Assembly: GCF_905397275.1 (NCBI RefSeq)
Contig: NZ_CAJPUY010000019.1
Span: forward strand, 1 to 64,000
Source of the DNA: Cupriavidus yeoncheonensis
Lineage (GTDB): Bacteria > Pseudomonadota > Gammaproteobacteria > Burkholderiales > Burkholderiaceae
Reading direction: 5' to 3'
Length of the DNA: 64,000 nt
Shown: positions 43,024 to 51,502 of the stretch, in pieces
Layout: the number at the start of each line of letters is the position of its first letter
Position numbering within the stretch: the stretch's first letter is position 1
Translations under genes and position numbers: made by a program
The notes under the pieces: model-generated
Databases searched by the model: none
The model's input: only the letters and a program-made list of their open reading frames with translations
What the model was told of the DNA's origin: nothing

Positions 43024-43956
43024 ATGAATATCTCGCTTCCCCAACTGAAGGCGTTCGCCGCTGTCGCGCGGCACAAGAGCTTCACGCGCGCCGCCGCCGA
43101 ACTGGGCCTGACGCAATCGGCCGTAAGCCGCAGCGTGCGCGAACTCGAAGAGGAGATCGACCAGCGCCTGTTCGACCGCACCACGCGGCAGGTGGAGTTG
43201 ACCGATGCAGGCCAGCACCTGTCGCAACGCATCTGCCACCTCATCGAAGAAGTCGAGCAGACCCTGCGCGACAGCCAGGGCGCCGCGCGGCCGTCGCAAG
43301 GGCTGGTGCAGATCGCGACCGATCCCGTACTGAGTTCGATGTCGGTGCCGGCGTGGCTGGCCGGCTGCCGCAAGGCCTGGCCCGCGATCGCGATCCACCT
43401 GAAGGACCGCTCGCAGGAATCCGTGCTGCAAAGCGTGCGCAGCGGCGAAGTGGACTTTGGCATTGCCACCGATCCGCAATCGGGCGACGACCTCTATTGC
43501 GAACCGCTGTGCATCGATCCATATCACGCCGTGCTGCCGGCGGAGCATCCGCTCGCGTCGCGCGACACCATTGCGTGGGGCGACCTGTGCAATGCCAACG
43601 TGCTCACGCTGGACCAGCAATGCGGGATACAGCCCGCGGTGGAAAAGGCGCTCAGCAACCATCATGTGCGCGCGAACTCATTGCAGTTGCTGGGGCATTT
43701 CGCCGCCGTGTTCGGCATGGTGGCGCTGGGCCTCGGGATCGGCGTCGTGCCGTCGCGCGCGCAGGCCGGTGGTCTCCACCCAGCCGCTGTCATGCGGCCG
43801 CTGCGGCCGCAGGTGACATCCACGGTCATGCTGGTGCGCCGCAAGAGTCGGTCGCTGAAGCCGAATGCCGCCGCGATCTGGGATGCGCTGCGCGGTCTCG
43901 AGTACAAGGACACGGTTGAACCCGACCGGCTGCCCCCGTTGGTCCATGAAGCCTAG
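43024..43956 (+). CDS. LysR-family regulator
   Basis: 310 aa from ATG 43024 behind GGAGGAGCGCGGCC. HTH: SLPQLKAFAAVARHKSFTRAAAELGLTQSAVSRSVRELEEEIDQRLFDRTTRQVELTDAG. The effector domain contains DFGIATDPQSGDDLYCEPLCIDPYHAVLPAEHPL and FGMVALGLGIGVVPSRA. It lies downstream of antiporter 2 on the same strand (250 bp gap) and upstream of the small membrane protein. Its role in oxalate control is only suggested by position. Confidence 0.88.
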   Translation: MNISLPQLKAFAAVARHKSFTRAAAELGLTQSAVSRSVRELEEEIDQRLFDRTTRQVELTDAGQHLSQRICHLIEEVEQTLRDSQGAARPSQGLVQIATDPVLSSMSVPAWLAGCRKAWPAIAIHLKDRSQESVLQSVRSGEVDFGIATDPQSGDDLYCEPLCIDPYHAVLPAEHPLASRDTIAWGDLCNANVLTLDQQCGIQPAVEKALSNHHVRANSLQLLGHFAAVFGMVALGLGIGVVPSRAQAGGLHPAAVMRPLRPQVTSTVMLVRRKSRSLKPNAAAIWDALRGLEYKDTVEPDRLPPLVHEA

Positions 43957-44013
43957 GGAAGCGGGGCAGGGCGTGCCGTGGCGGACACCGTTGCATTGGA
44001 GCAAAACTTCTAC

Positions 44014-44028
44014 TGATATATTACATAC
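44014..44028 (-). promoter_or_regulatory. putative GntR/FCD operator, site 7 (small membrane protein)
   Basis: TGATATATTACATAC, one mismatch to TGATATATCACATAC. It ends 6 bp upstream of the -35 element of the promoter at 44035. Confidence 0.62.
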
Positions 44029-44034
44029 AGGATA

Positions 44035-44063
44035 TTTACACATACTGCGGCGCAGCATATAAT
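44035..44063 (+). promoter_or_regulatory. strong sigma70 promoter of the 72-aa membrane protein
   Basis: TTTACA (44035-44040), exactly 17 bp, then the consensus TATAAT (44058-44063). One of the best sigma70 matches in the window. Confidence 0.75.
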
Positions 44064-44099
44064 GAAAACTCCTAACCACAACGCAATCGGAGTTTTCAA

Positions 44100-44318
44100 A
44101 TGGAAGTCGCTCTTCTCTTCGTTCTCGGCCTGGGCCTGATCGCCATCGGTGTCGGCATGACGACACTGCTGGCTACGCGTCTGCCGGTGGATGTGCTCGT
44201 GACCGCACAGGCACACGGTCGCTTCGCCGGTCTGGGTTCGAACCAGGAAAGCGATGGCATTGGCCGCGCTCGCCCGTCGCGCACGGCAGCTGCCGCCGGC
44301 GAACTGGCATACGCCTGA
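44100..44318 (+). CDS. small single-span membrane protein, candidate oxalate-regulon member
   Basis: 72 aa, ATG 44100, with CGGAGTTTTCAA in front. MEVALLFVLGLGLIAIGVGMTTLLATRL forms one N-terminal membrane helix; the rest is a short soluble tail (DVLVTAQAHGRFAGLGSNQESDGIGRARPS). No known family. A near-perfect promoter and an operator-like element identical but for one base to those of frc1, oxc and antiporter 3 precede it, which places it in the oxalate regulon by inference. It could be an accessory subunit for an antiporter or a small envelope protein. Confidence 0.6.
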   Translation: MEVALLFVLGLGLIAIGVGMTTLLATRLPVDVLVTAQAHGRFAGLGSNQESDGIGRARPSRTAAAAGELAYA

Positions 44319-44974
44319 TGCCTGCTGGCATCTGCCGCCGTCCCGACTGAACGGCGCATCTGACAAGGGCTGTAGCGGCCGGCAACCCTTGGAGCAGTAC
44401 CCGCATCCTGCATTCCCGCAAGCTGGCCTTGGCATTTCGATGCAAGGCCACGGACGGGTCCCGGCGGATCTTCGGCCGCCATCCCTCTGGTGGATGCGCA
44501 CCCGCTGCGCATGCCGCTGTCACACTCCGGCTCGACACCTCCATCCATACCCCGGTTTTGTCCGTACAGACGGGTAATGTCTTAGTTGTATTGATCTAGG
44601 GACTTTCCCCAGCCCGGTCGTTTTCCCCGATTCCCGATGCTGCGAATCCCGTCATGCTGACGGCTGTCCTGGCTCGCCGGATTGATGCGGCTAGTGGGGC
44701 TAACTGCCTGATTTCCAAAGATTCCTGAAGTTGCATGCAGCACCGTTGATGCGCGCCGCGCACCAGTCGCGCAGCAACGGCGCGACACGGGCATTTTTCG
44801 CGGAAACAGCATGCTGCAGGGCCGCGAAGAATACGCTTGACTTGGTTGATATATCACATACCGTATAGCACTAGAACGGCTCAGCTGTTCGGGAAAGTGC
44901 GGTATGCGAGAGGCGTCAGCAGGCGCCCATATCTTCCACCACAGGCGGTTTTGACTGCCTAGAAGGAGACATCA
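44319..44974. other. intergenic region upstream of antiporter 3
   Basis: 656 bp with no supported gene. The right part carries operator site 8 and promoter-like elements. A short hairpin GATGCC-TGCT-GGCATC follows the small gene but has no T run. Confidence 0.5.
44847..44861 (-). promoter_or_regulatory. putative GntR/FCD operator, site 8 (antiporter 3)
   Basis: TGATATATCACATAC, exact match to sites 4 and 6, again followed by CGTAT. TTGACT (44837-44842) and TACCGT-like (44859-44864) flank it with a 16-bp spacer. It is 113 bp before the antiporter 3 start. Confidence 0.7.
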
Positions 44975-46294
44975 ATGGAACTGCAGCAGAGGGAGTCCAC
45001 GTCGCGCTTTGCGTCGCCGTGGGTACAGCTGGTCTTCGGCGTCATCTGTATGGCGATGATTGCCAACATGCAGTACGGGTGGACGCTGTTCGTCAACCCG
45101 ATCGACGACAAGTACCACTGGGGCCGCACCGCGATCCAGGTCGCGTTCACCATCTTCGTCGTGACCGAGACGTGGCTCGTGCCGATCGAAGGCTACCTGG
45201 TCGACAAGTACGGCCCGCGCCCTGTGGTCGTGGGTGGCGGTCTGCTGTGTGCGATCGCCTGGGCGCTGAACTCCGTGGCCTCGTCACTGCCGATGCTGTA
45301 TTTTGCCGCGGCTATCGGCGGCGTCGGCGCGGGCGCGGTCTATGGCACCTGCGTGGGCAATGCGCTGAAGTGGTTCCCGAACCGGCGCGGGCTTGCCGCG
45401 GGCATTACCGCGGCGGGCTTCGGTGCGGGTTCCGCGATGACGGTGGTGCCCATCGCCAACATGATCAAGTCCGCGGGCTACGAAGCCACGTTCCTGTGGT
45501 TCGGCCTGGGCCAGGGCCTGATCGTGTTCATCCTGGGCATGGCCCTGTATCCGCCGTCGGCCAGGATCCTGAACGAGGTCAAGTCCACCCTCAAGGCTGC
45601 CGCGACCTACAACGCCACGCCGCGCCAGGTGCTGAAGTCGCCGATCTTCTGGATCATGTACGCGATGTTCGTGATGATGGCCGCCGGGGGCCTGATGGCC
45701 ACCGCGCAGCTCGGCCCGATCGCCAAGGATTTCGGCCTGCATGATTCGCCGGTGTCGATCCTCGGCCTGACGCTGCCCGCGCTGACTTTTGCGCTGACCA
45801 TCGACCGCGTGCTCAACGGCCTGACCCGCCCGTTCTTCGGCTGGATCTCGGACCATATCGGCCGCGAACGCACCATGTTCTTCGCCTTCGCGGTAGAGGC
45901 GGTCGGTATCCTGCTGCTGTCCAAGTACGGCCACAACCCGGTGGCGTTCGTGGTGCTGACCGGCATCGTGTTCTTTGCCTGGGGCGAGATCTACAGCCTG
46001 TTCCCGGCGACCTGCGGCGACACCTTCGGTCCGAAGTTCGCCGCCACCAATGCCGGTCTGCTGTACACGGCCAAGGGCACGGCCGCGCTGCTGGTGCCAT
46101 TCTCGAGCGTGATCACCGCGGCGACCGGCGACTGGCATGCGGTGTTCGTGCTGGCCTCGGCCATGGCGGGTCTGTCCGCGGTGCTCGCGCTCTTTGTACT
46201 CAAGCCGATGCGTGAGGCGCATGCCCGCAAGTATGTGCATGCCAATACCGCGAGCCCGATGGGGTACCGCGCCGTGCCGGAGGACCTGACCTGA
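44975..46294 (+). CDS. oxlT: oxalate/formate MFS antiporter 3 (OxlT-like, divergent)
   Basis: 439 aa, ATG behind GAAGGAGACATCA. Same architecture as the other two (ANMQYGWTLFVNPIDDKYHWG, CVGNALKWFPNRRGLAAGITAAGFG, NGLTRPFFGWISDHIGRE, LYTAKGTAALLVPFSSV) but clearly diverged, with a different loop (YPPSARILNEVKSTLKAAATYNATPRQ). The helix-8 Arg and helix-11 Lys are kept. Its promoter carries operator site 8, not the LysR-type region of antiporters 1 and 2. It is 159 bp upstream of fdwB, so it may lead a transport-plus-formate-oxidation unit. Confidence 0.88.
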   Translation: MELQQRESTSRFASPWVQLVFGVICMAMIANMQYGWTLFVNPIDDKYHWGRTAIQVAFTIFVVTETWLVPIEGYLVDKYGPRPVVVGGGLLCAIAWALNSVASSLPMLYFAAAIGGVGAGAVYGTCVGNALKWFPNRRGLAAGITAAGFGAGSAMTVVPIANMIKSAGYEATFLWFGLGQGLIVFILGMALYPPSARILNEVKSTLKAAATYNATPRQVLKSPIFWIMYAMFVMMAAGGLMATAQLGPIAKDFGLHDSPVSILGLTLPALTFALTIDRVLNGLTRPFFGWISDHIGRERTMFFAFAVEAVGILLLSKYGHNPVAFVVLTGIVFFAWGEIYSLFPATCGDTFGPKFAATNAGLLYTAKGTAALLVPFSSVITAATGDWHAVFVLASAMAGLSAVLALFVLKPMREAHARKYVHANTASPMGYRAVPEDLT

Positions 46295-46452
46295 CGAAGA
46301 AAGCCGTACGGCATGCCGCCGCCTTCACCGTACACAGGCGGCGCAGCCGGTAGCACAATACGAGGAAGGAAAAGAGAAAGAGCGACAGGAAGGCTGCCCG
46401 CAAGGGCGCCTTCCTGAACGCCTTCATAGTGCCAGCAGGAGACCGACGTTCC

Positions 46453-48192
46453 ATGAATCAAGTTGTCATTCCCCTCGACGCCACCGGGCTCGGAAGGCTG
46501 CGCAAGCGCCGCCAGCCCAAGGGACGGCAGGTCGACGCCGCCGCGCTGGCGGAAGTCCGGGCCGCGCTCGGCGACATGCCGCGCCGCCGCGACCTGCTGA
46601 TCGAGCACCTGCACTGCATCCAGGACCGCTACGGCCAGCTGGCCATGCCGCACCTGGTCGCGCTGGCGCAGGAACTGGGACTGGCCATGACCGAGGTATA
46701 CGAGGTCGCCACGTTCTACCACCACTTCGACGTAGTGCGTGAAGACGCCGACGGGCACATCGCACCGCCGCCGGTGCTGACGGTGCGCGTCTGTGAAGGC
46801 ATCGCCTGCGAGATGGCCGGTGCGCGAGCTCTGCTCGGCAAGCTGCCCGCGTTGCTTGGTACGGACGTGCGCGTGGTGGCGGCGCCATGCATCGGCCGGT
46901 GCGAGAAAGCGCCGGCCGCGCTGGTGGGACAGAAGCCGGTGGATGGCGCTACGGCTGCCGCCGTCGAGGCCTGCGTGGCAGCCGGTACCGTTCACGACGA
47001 ATCGGTGGCGCAGACCGGCTATGCCGCCTACCGCGCGGGCGGTGGCTACGCGCTGCTCGACGCGCTTGCGCAAGGCAGTCTTGATCCGGCCGCCGTGCTC
47101 TGCACGATGGAGGACTCCGGACTGCGCGGGCTGGGTGGCGCGGGTTTCCCGGCCGGCCGCAAATGGCGCATCGTTGGCCAGGAGCCGGCGCCGCGCCTCA
47201 TGGCCGTCAATATCGACGAAGGCGAACCTGGCACGTTCAAGGACCGTGTCTATCTGGAGCGCGATCCGCACCGTTTCCTGGAAGGCATGCTGATTGCTGC
47301 TGCGGTGGTGCAGGTGTCGGCGATCTACATCTACCTGCGCGACGAATACGCGGGTTGCCGCGCCATTCTCACGCAGGCGCTGCAGGCGCTGCGCGACGAT
47401 CCGCCGGCAGCGGGCCTGCCGCAGATCGAACTGCGCCGCGGCGCGGGCGCCTATATCTGCGGCGAAGAGTCGGCCATGATCGAATCGATCGAAGGCAAGC
47501 GCGGCATGCCGCGCCTGCGCCCGCCCTATGTGGCACAGGTGGGTTTGTTCGGCCGGCCGACCCTCGAGCACAACTTCGAAACGCTCTACTGGGTGCGCGA
47601 CATCCTGGAGAACGGCGCGGAATGGTTCGCGTCGCAGGGCCGGCATGGCCGCAAGGGGCTGCGCTCGTTCTCGGTGTCGGGCCGCGTGCGCCGGCCCGGT
47701 GTGCACCTGGCGCCGGCCGGCATCACGGTGCGCGAGCTGATCGACGAATACTGCGGCGGCATGCTGGACGGGCACAGCTTCTATGCCTACCTGCCCGGCG
47801 GCGCATCGGGCGGCATCCTGCCCGCGTCGATGGGCAACATCCCGCTGGACTTCGACACGCTGCAGCCGCACGGCTGCTTCATCGGCTCGGCGGCGATCGT
47901 GGTGCTGTCCGATCAGGACAGCGCCGTCGGCGCGGCCCGCAACCTGATGCATTTCTTCCGGCATGAGTCCTGCGGCCAATGCACGCCGTGCCGCGTGGGC
48001 ACGGCCAAGGCGTACGACCTGATCCGCGCGCCGCAATGGGACCTGCCCGCGCTGGAGGACCTGTCGGCCGTGATGCGCGATGCATCGATCTGCGGCCTCG
48101 GGCAGGCCGCACCGAACCCCGTGGATTGCGTGATCCGCTACTTCCCACATGAACTGCAGGCGGCGCCGGAGCGCCCGGAGGCACAGGCATGA
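46453..48192 (+). CDS. fdwB: NAD-dependent formate dehydrogenase beta subunit (fused NuoE-NuoF type)
   Basis: 579 aa from ATG 46453. The N-terminal third is a thioredoxin-like [2Fe-2S] domain (VCEGIACEMAGARALL then CIGRCEKAP). The rest is NuoF-like: GLRGLGGAGFPAGRKW (about 223-238) for FMN, NIDEGEPGTFKDR, GEESAMIESIEGKRGMPRLRPPY for NADH, and ESCGQCTPCRVGTAKA (about 503-518) for a [4Fe-4S] cluster. The fusion matches FDH1-type beta subunits of Methylobacterium and Cupriavidus FdwB rather than the separate FdsG/FdsB. It passes formate electrons to NAD+. Overlaps fdwA by ATGA. Confidence 0.9.
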   Translation: MNQVVIPLDATGLGRLRKRRQPKGRQVDAAALAEVRAALGDMPRRRDLLIEHLHCIQDRYGQLAMPHLVALAQELGLAMTEVYEVATFYHHFDVVREDADGHIAPPPVLTVRVCEGIACEMAGARALLGKLPALLGTDVRVVAAPCIGRCEKAPAALVGQKPVDGATAAAVEACVAAGTVHDESVAQTGYAAYRAGGGYALLDALAQGSLDPAAVLCTMEDSGLRGLGGAGFPAGRKWRIVGQEPAPRLMAVNIDEGEPGTFKDRVYLERDPHRFLEGMLIAAAVVQVSAIYIYLRDEYAGCRAILTQALQALRDDPPAAGLPQIELRRGAGAYICGEESAMIESIEGKRGMPRLRPPYVAQVGLFGRPTLEHNFETLYWVRDILENGAEWFASQGRHGRKGLRSFSVSGRVRRPGVHLAPAGITVRELIDEYCGGMLDGHSFYAYLPGGASGGILPASMGNIPLDFDTLQPHGCFIGSAAIVVLSDQDSAVGAARNLMHFFRHESCGQCTPCRVGTAKAYDLIRAPQWDLPALEDLSAVMRDASICGLGQAAPNPVDCVIRYFPHELQAAPERPEAQA

Positions 48193-51002
48193 ATGCGCTG
48201 ACACGCGCCGAACGCGCGCTGGTCGAATCCACCGAGCCCGCCGTCACGTTCACGCTGAATGGCCGTGAAGTCAGCGCGCAGCCGGGCGAAAGCCTGCTGA
48301 AGGTGGCGCAGCGCGAGGGCTTTGACGTACCCCACCTCTGCTACAAGGACGGACTCGCGCCGGCCGGCAACTGCCGCGCCTGCATGGTGGAGATCCAGGG
48401 CGAGCGCGTACTGGCGCCGTCGTGCTGCCGCTATCCGTCACCGGGCATGGCGGTGCAGACGGAATCCGAGCGCGCGCGCCGCGCCCAGCGCACGGTGCTG
48501 GAGCTGCTGCAGTCCGACATGCCGGAAGCCGGCTACACGCGGCACAACGAACTGGACCAGTGGTCCGCGCGCCTGGAAGTCGGCAAGCCGCGCTTCGCGC
48601 CGCGCGAGCGCGTGGCGGCGGATCTCTCGCATCCCGCCATCGCCGTCAACCTGGACGCCTGCATCCAGTGCACGCGCTGCGTGCGCGCCTGCCGCGACGA
48701 GCAGGTCAACGACGTGATCGGCCTGGCGCTGCGTGGCGACGCGGCCCGCATCGTCTTCGACATGGACGACCCGATGGGCGCGTCCACGTGCGTGGCCTGC
48801 GGCGAATGCGTGCAGGCCTGCCCGACCGGGGCGCTGATGCCCGCGCGCGACGCGGCGCTGGCGGTGCCGGACAGGCAGGTGGAATCGGTGTGTCCCTACT
48901 GCGGCGTGGGCTGCCAGCTCACGTACAACGTCAAGGACAACCGCATCCTCTACGTCGAGGGGCGGGATGGCCCGGCCAACCACGAGCGCCTGTGCGTGAA
49001 GGGCCGCTACGGTTTCGACTACGTACAGCACCCACAGCGCCTGACCGTGCCGCTGATCCGCCGCGAAGGCGTGCCCAAGCGCGGCGACTTCGTCATGGAC
49101 CCGGATCACGTGATGGACGTTTTCCGCGAAGCCACCTGGGAAGAAGCGCTCGCGCTGGCCAGCGGCAGGCTCGTGCAGATCCGCGACACGCACGGCAAGC
49201 GCGCGCTGGCCGGCTTCGGCTCGGCCAAGGGCAGCAACGAAGAGGCCTACCTGTTCCAGAAACTCGTGCGCACCGGCTTCGGCAGCAACAACGTCGATCA
49301 CTGCACGCGGTTGTGCCACGCGTCGTCGGTCGCGGCGCTGCTCGAAGGCATCGGTTCCGGAGCCGTGTCGAACCCGGTGATGGACGTGGACCGCGCCGAG
49401 GTCGTGATCGTGATCGGCGCCAACCCGACCGTGAACCACCCTGTTGCGGCGAGCTGGATCAAGAACGCGGTGAAGAACGGCACGAAGCTCATCGTGGCCG
49501 ATCCGCGCCGCTCGGACCTGGCGCGCTTTGCCTGGCGTTTCCTGCAATTCACGCCGGACGCGGATGTCGCGCTGCTCAACGCGATGATGCACGTGATCGT
49601 CACCGAAGGACTGGTCAACCAGGACTTCATCGACAGCCGCACCATCGGCTTCGACGAACTGCGGCGCAACGTGGCCGCGTTCAGCCCGGAACTGATGGCG
49701 CCGGTATGCGGCATCGATGCGCAGACCATCCGTGAAGTCGCGCGCGCCTATGCCACATCAAAGGCCTCGATGATCCTGTGGGGCATGGGCGTGTCGCAGC
49801 ACGTGCACGGTACCGACAACGCGCGCTGCCTGATCGCGCTGGCGCTGATGACAGGCCAGATCGGCCGTCCCGGCACCGGCCTGCATCCGCTGCGCGGCCA
49901 GAACAACGTGCAGGGCGCATCCGATGCGGGCCTGATCCCGATGATGTACCCGGACTACCGCCGCGTGGACGACCCCGACGCCATTGCCAGCTTCGAGAAG
50001 CTATGGGGCATGCCGCTGGACCGCCAGCCGGGACTGACCGTGGTGGAAATCATGGACGCGATCGGGCGCGGCGAGGTGCGCGGCATGTACATCATGGGCG
50101 AGAACCCGGCCATGTCAGACCCGGATGCCGAGCATGCGCGCGAGGCGCTGGCCGCACTGGACCATCTCGTGGTGCAGGACATCTTCCTGACCGAGACCGC
50201 CTACCTGGCTGACGTTGTACTGCCGGCGTCGGCCTTCCCGGAAAAGACCGGCACCTTCACCAACACGGACCGCACCGTACAACTCGGGCGCCAGGCGTTG
50301 TTGCCGCCGGGGCAGGCCAGGCAGGACCTGTGGATCATCCAGCAGATGGCGCAGGGCCTGGGCCTGGACTGGCAGTACGGCAGCGTGGCGGACGTGTTCG
50401 ACGAGATGCGCCACGCCATGCCGAGCATCGGCGGCGTGACCTGGGGCCGGTTGCAGGAGACGGGCGCGGTGACTTATCCCTGCCGCGCCGAAGGCGACCC
50501 GGGCGAGCCGGTGATCTTCACCGACCAGTTCCCGACCGCCACCGGACGAGGCCGCTTCGTCCCGGCGGACATCATTCCCGCGGATGAACGGCCCGACAAG
50601 GACTATCCGATGGTGCTGATCACCGGGCGCCAGCTTGAACACTGGCACACGGGCAGCATGACGCGGCGCGCGGGCGTGCTGGACGCGATCGAGCCCGATC
50701 CGGTGGCGCTGGTGCATCCGCTCGATCTGGCCGACCTCGGCGGCCAGCCAGGCGACGTCGTCACGCTGGCCTCGCGGCGCGGACAGGTGTCACTGTACGC
50801 GCGTGCCGATGCCGGCACGCCGCGCGGGGCCGTGTTCGTGCCGTTCTGCTACTACGAGGCGGCCATCAACAAGCTCACCAACGCGGCGCTGGACCCGTTC
50901 GGCAAAATCCCGGAGTTCAAGTACTGCGCGATCAAGGTGATCCTGGGCGGGGCGGCGCCCACGCAGTCTAGCTACGGCGGGGGCAAGGTGCTGGGGGCCT
51001 GA
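48189..51002 (+). CDS. fdwA: formate dehydrogenase alpha subunit (Mo/W-bis-MGD)
   Basis: 937 aa. N-terminal NuoG-like [2Fe-2S] domain (HLCYKDGLAPAGNCRACMVE..LAPSCC), the His-ligated cluster region, then two [4Fe-4S] sites (NLDACIQCTRCVRACRDEQ and STCVACGECVQACPTGAL). The fourth, VCPYCGVGCQLTYNV, opens the molybdopterin domain. The metal-ligand cysteine is Cys376 in RLCHASSVAAL (no selenocysteine), next to the conserved histidine. GMGVSQHVHGTDNARCLIALALMTGQIGRPGTGLHPLRGQNNVQGASD and the C-terminal dinucleotide domain complete it. It oxidises formate from oxalate to CO2. The start overlaps fdwB. Tungsten versus molybdenum is not readable. Confidence 0.92.
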   Translation: MNALTRAERALVESTEPAVTFTLNGREVSAQPGESLLKVAQREGFDVPHLCYKDGLAPAGNCRACMVEIQGERVLAPSCCRYPSPGMAVQTESERARRAQRTVLELLQSDMPEAGYTRHNELDQWSARLEVGKPRFAPRERVAADLSHPAIAVNLDACIQCTRCVRACRDEQVNDVIGLALRGDAARIVFDMDDPMGASTCVACGECVQACPTGALMPARDAALAVPDRQVESVCPYCGVGCQLTYNVKDNRILYVEGRDGPANHERLCVKGRYGFDYVQHPQRLTVPLIRREGVPKRGDFVMDPDHVMDVFREATWEEALALASGRLVQIRDTHGKRALAGFGSAKGSNEEAYLFQKLVRTGFGSNNVDHCTRLCHASSVAALLEGIGSGAVSNPVMDVDRAEVVIVIGANPTVNHPVAASWIKNAVKNGTKLIVADPRRSDLARFAWRFLQFTPDADVALLNAMMHVIVTEGLVNQDFIDSRTIGFDELRRNVAAFSPELMAPVCGIDAQTIREVARAYATSKASMILWGMGVSQHVHGTDNARCLIALALMTGQIGRPGTGLHPLRGQNNVQGASDAGLIPMMYPDYRRVDDPDAIASFEKLWGMPLDRQPGLTVVEIMDAIGRGEVRGMYIMGENPAMSDPDAEHAREALAALDHLVVQDIFLTETAYLADVVLPASAFPEKTGTFTNTDRTVQLGRQALLPPGQARQDLWIIQQMAQGLGLDWQYGSVADVFDEMRHAMPSIGGVTWGRLQETGAVTYPCRAEGDPGEPVIFTDQFPTATGRGRFVPADIIPADERPDKDYPMVLITGRQLEHWHTGSMTRRAGVLDAIEPDPVALVHPLDLADLGGQPGDVVTLASRRGQVSLYARADAGTPRGAVFVPFCYYEAAINKLTNAALDPFGKIPEFKYCAIKVILGGAAPTQSSYGGGKVLGA

Positions 51003-51042
51003 CAGGCGGGGCAGGTTCCCCCCTGCCGGCCCGCGCGCGGGA

Positions 51043-51300
51043 TCAGTACTTGATGTCGCGGGCCGTCTGTCGCCCTTCCTGCTTGGTGTCCCGCTTGTCG
51101 TGGCGGCAATTCGCATTGCTCTTCTGGTTGGCCGCCCGGCAATCCTGCTTGGTATGCCGGGAGTCCTGGCGCGTATCCTGCCGGACGTCGCGCGCGTCGC
51201 GGCGCTGCTCCCCCTGCTCCGTCGCCGAGGACATTCCTGACCATGCCGTGAGCGCCATCGCAACCGTCAGGGCGGTGAATCCGGATTTCCATGCGTGCAT
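51043..51300 (-). CDS. small exported, highly charged protein (85 aa)
   Basis: 85 aa, ATG 51300, with a ribosome site AAGGGGAGATCAC. A signal peptide (WKSGFTALTVAMALTAWSGMSSA) is followed by a very Arg/Asp/Gln-rich tail with repeated RxD-xRQD units (RRDARDVRQDTRQDSRHTKQ, then KRDTKQEGRQTARDIKY) and two cysteines. It looks like a secreted or periplasmic protein of low complexity; function unknown. Convergent with fdwA, 40 bp from its stop. Confidence 0.65.
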   Translation of the reverse strand: MHAWKSGFTALTVAMALTAWSGMSSATEQGEQRRDARDVRQDTRQDSRHTKQDCRAANQKSNANCRHDKRDTKQEGRQTARDIKY

Positions 51301-51502
51301 GATGTGATCTCCCCTTGAAAGACATCCGCGAGCCGATATCCAATCCTAGTGGATACTCGCGCTTCGTGGGGCGGATCGGCCCCCGATTCCAGGGCCGCGC
51401 CCGTGTGCGCTTGGCGCGAACGGTCCCCCGATGTCATGATGGCGGGACAGGCGCCGCCCGCGGCGGCACGCCGGCCAGGGCAAAACCGGGAGACAGACGA
51501 AT

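Noticed and set aside
45991..48204. 737-codon minus-strand open frame
   Set aside because: Antisense to antiporter 3 and fdwB, Arg/His-rich, no family resemblance.
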